DNA from: UBA946 sp031550725
GTDB taxonomy: Bacteria; Bacillota; Clostridia; Oscillospirales; Ruminococcaceae
Length of the DNA stretch: 64,000 bases
Reading direction: 5' to 3'
Assembly (NCBI GenBank): GCA_031550725.1
Contig: JAVBOH010000009.1
Coordinates: forward strand, 186,001-250,000
The first letter of the stretch is position 1, and each line of letters starts with the position of its first letter. Below the pieces are notes generated by a model. The model did no database searches. It was not told the origin of the DNA and was given only the letters and a program-made list of their open reading frames with translations. The translations under genes were made by a program, and so were the position numbers. This document shows positions 63,208 to 64,000 of the stretch, piece after piece.

Positions 63208-63660
63208 ATGAAGCCAATGAATTCAGCATTTGTATCAACAATTTTAACAAGAGCGCTATCAGTATTTTTAATTTTAATACTCCCAATAATACCGTGGATG
63301 ATGGGACTATATAACGATTATCAGGTTAATTATTATGGACAAAAAAGCATTATAGTGCAATTGATAGTACTTGGATATTCTGCTTGCTTGGTAGGAATTG
63401 TGGCATTGTTTTCGCTTGATAAGCTGCTGCGAAACATACGCAAAGGCGAAGTTTTTATACACAGTAATATACAGATAATCCGTGCGTTGTCATATTTGTG
63501 TTTTGCGGAATGTTTGATTTTTGGTGTGTTTGGTTTTATTCGTCCGTTAAGCTTTATGGTTGCTGCTGCGGCTGCATTTCTAGGACTTATCGTGCGTGTT
63601 GTGAAAAACACATTTGACATAGCAACCGAAATTAAAGAGGAAAACGAATATACGATATAA
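63208..63660 (+). CDS. DUF2975-like membrane protein
   Basis: 150 aa. Four TM helices (about 11-33, 50-72, 90-112, 115-135) with short loops and a hydrophilic end KNTFDIATEIKEENEYTI. DUF2975 proteins in Firmicutes are usually paired with a small YozG-type HTH regulator, as here. Function unknown; perhaps a membrane sensor that controls the HTH. TGAGG precedes the ATG. Confidence 0.8.
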   Translation: MKPMNSAFVSTILTRALSVFLILILPIIPWMMGLYNDYQVNYYGQKSIIVQLIVLGYSACLVGIVALFSLDKLLRNIRKGEVFIHSNIQIIRALSYLCFAECLIFGVFGFIRPLSFMVAAAAAFLGLIVRVVKNTFDIATEIKEENEYTI

Positions 63661-63685
63661 TGCATAATTCAACCGTGGGAATTTA

Positions 63686-63843
63686 TGTAGGGGACGATGC
63701 CAATGCGGCGGCACCATTGTCCCGCATGAAATCAATATACCAAAATTATTGAATATATTATGGAAATAATAAATTTCCCATAACATAATTATAATTTCAA
63801 ATTCGTTAATTCCCAAGCGTGCGATGTGGTCATCGCCCCTACA
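63686..63843. repeat. Palindromic intergenic element, TGTAGGG family (long copy)
   Basis: 158 bp. Ends TGTAGGGGACGATG and CATCGCCCCTACA are inverted repeats. The centre is AT-rich and apparently noncoding. Inserted between the DUF2975 and HTH genes. Confidence 0.65.
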
Positions 63844-63885
63844 AATAAATCACACCCAACCACAACAACTAAAGGAGAAAAATAA

Positions 63886-64000
63886 ATGTCTATAATAGTA
63901 AATCTTGATGTTATGATGGCAAAACGTAAAATATCATCGGGTGATTTGGCAAAGGAAATTGACCTGACACCTGCAAATTTATCCGTCTTAAAAACAGGCA
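63886..64000 (+). CDS. Small HTH regulator (YozG-type), 5' part
   Basis: ATG 63886 behind AAAGGAG; 38 codons before the window ends. IIVNLDVMMAKRKISSGDLA and IDLTPANLSVLKTG form the start of a Cro/C1-like HTH as in the YozG family that accompanies DUF2975 proteins. The remainder lies outside the window. Confidence 0.8.
   Translation, partial: MSIIVNLDVMMAKRKISSGDLAKEIDLTPANLSVLKTG

Noticed and set aside
1..64000. CRISPR arrays, rRNA, tRNA and prophage genes
   Set aside because: No regularly spaced repeats, no rRNA or tRNA-like cloverleaf sequence and no phage structural or integrase genes were seen on either strand.

Overview
The window comes from an AT-rich, low-GC Gram-positive anaerobe of the Clostridia, most likely a gut or rumen member of the Ruminococcaceae/Oscillospirales (inference). 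The evidence is the endospore-lineage genes (spo0A with an upstream 0A box, ricT, spoIIM-like, a SplB-family radical SAM gene), ferrous-iron uptake by FeoAB, lipoprotein and S-layer-type surface proteins, and a plant-polysaccharide locus (GH43, GH5, sugar-binding lipoprotein). I saw no rRNA, tRNA, CRISPR array, prophage or transposase gene.

Layout. 0-8 kb: 3' end of metY, an XRE membrane regulator, an unusual fusion of a sugar-isomerase-like TIM barrel with an acyl-CoA-ligase-like enzyme, a damaged lipoprotein gene and a large SLH/YcdB-type surface protein. 8-12 kb: mscL, then the iron operon feoA-feoB-Cys-rich membrane protein-queH behind a promoter with a palindromic operator. 12-18 kb: a HAD phosphatase and a MarR-controlled heterodimeric ABC exporter. 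18-26 kb: an SPFH protein, the holB/darA/ricT cluster with a YaaO-like decarboxylase, and a long FtsA-like protein bracketed by two copies of a structured repeat. 27-32 kb: aroF, spo0A, a SplB-like gene and uvrC. 32-42 kb: TPR protein, tex, BMP lipoprotein, mreB-like, comF, recD2, small proteins and a DHH phosphoesterase. 42-50 kb: pyrG, rpsO-pnp, a YesL-like and a SpoIIM-like protein, proC and folT. 50-57 kb: a tetrahydrofolate riboswitch, pfkA, dnaE and whiA. 57-61 kb: the polysaccharide locus. 61-64 kb: a von Willebrand A surface protein and a DUF2975/HTH pair cut by the window edge.

Most of the window is housekeeping. The non-routine signal is mainly in RNA and intergenic DNA: (1) two about 190-265 nt copies of a multi-hairpin element around the ftsA-like gene, whose helices are kept by wobble-compatible changes; (2) a second structured element sharing an identical 14-nt core in the ricT and folT leaders, in folT directly behind a THF riboswitch and with mutually exclusive pairing arms; (3) a family of small TGTAGGG-ended palindromic intergenic elements, including one whose halves appear permuted; (4) a pair of 12-bp direct repeats exactly 21 bp apart just upstream of the GH43-GH5 promoter. 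Among proteins, the TIM-barrel/AMP-ligase fusion and the lipoprotein gene with both an ATT start and an A7 frameshift deserve a second look.

Promoters were read by eye from -35/-10 matches with 17-18 bp spacing; starts were chosen from Shine-Dalgarno spacing and, where possible, promoter position. Family names rest on recognised motifs, not on database searches.
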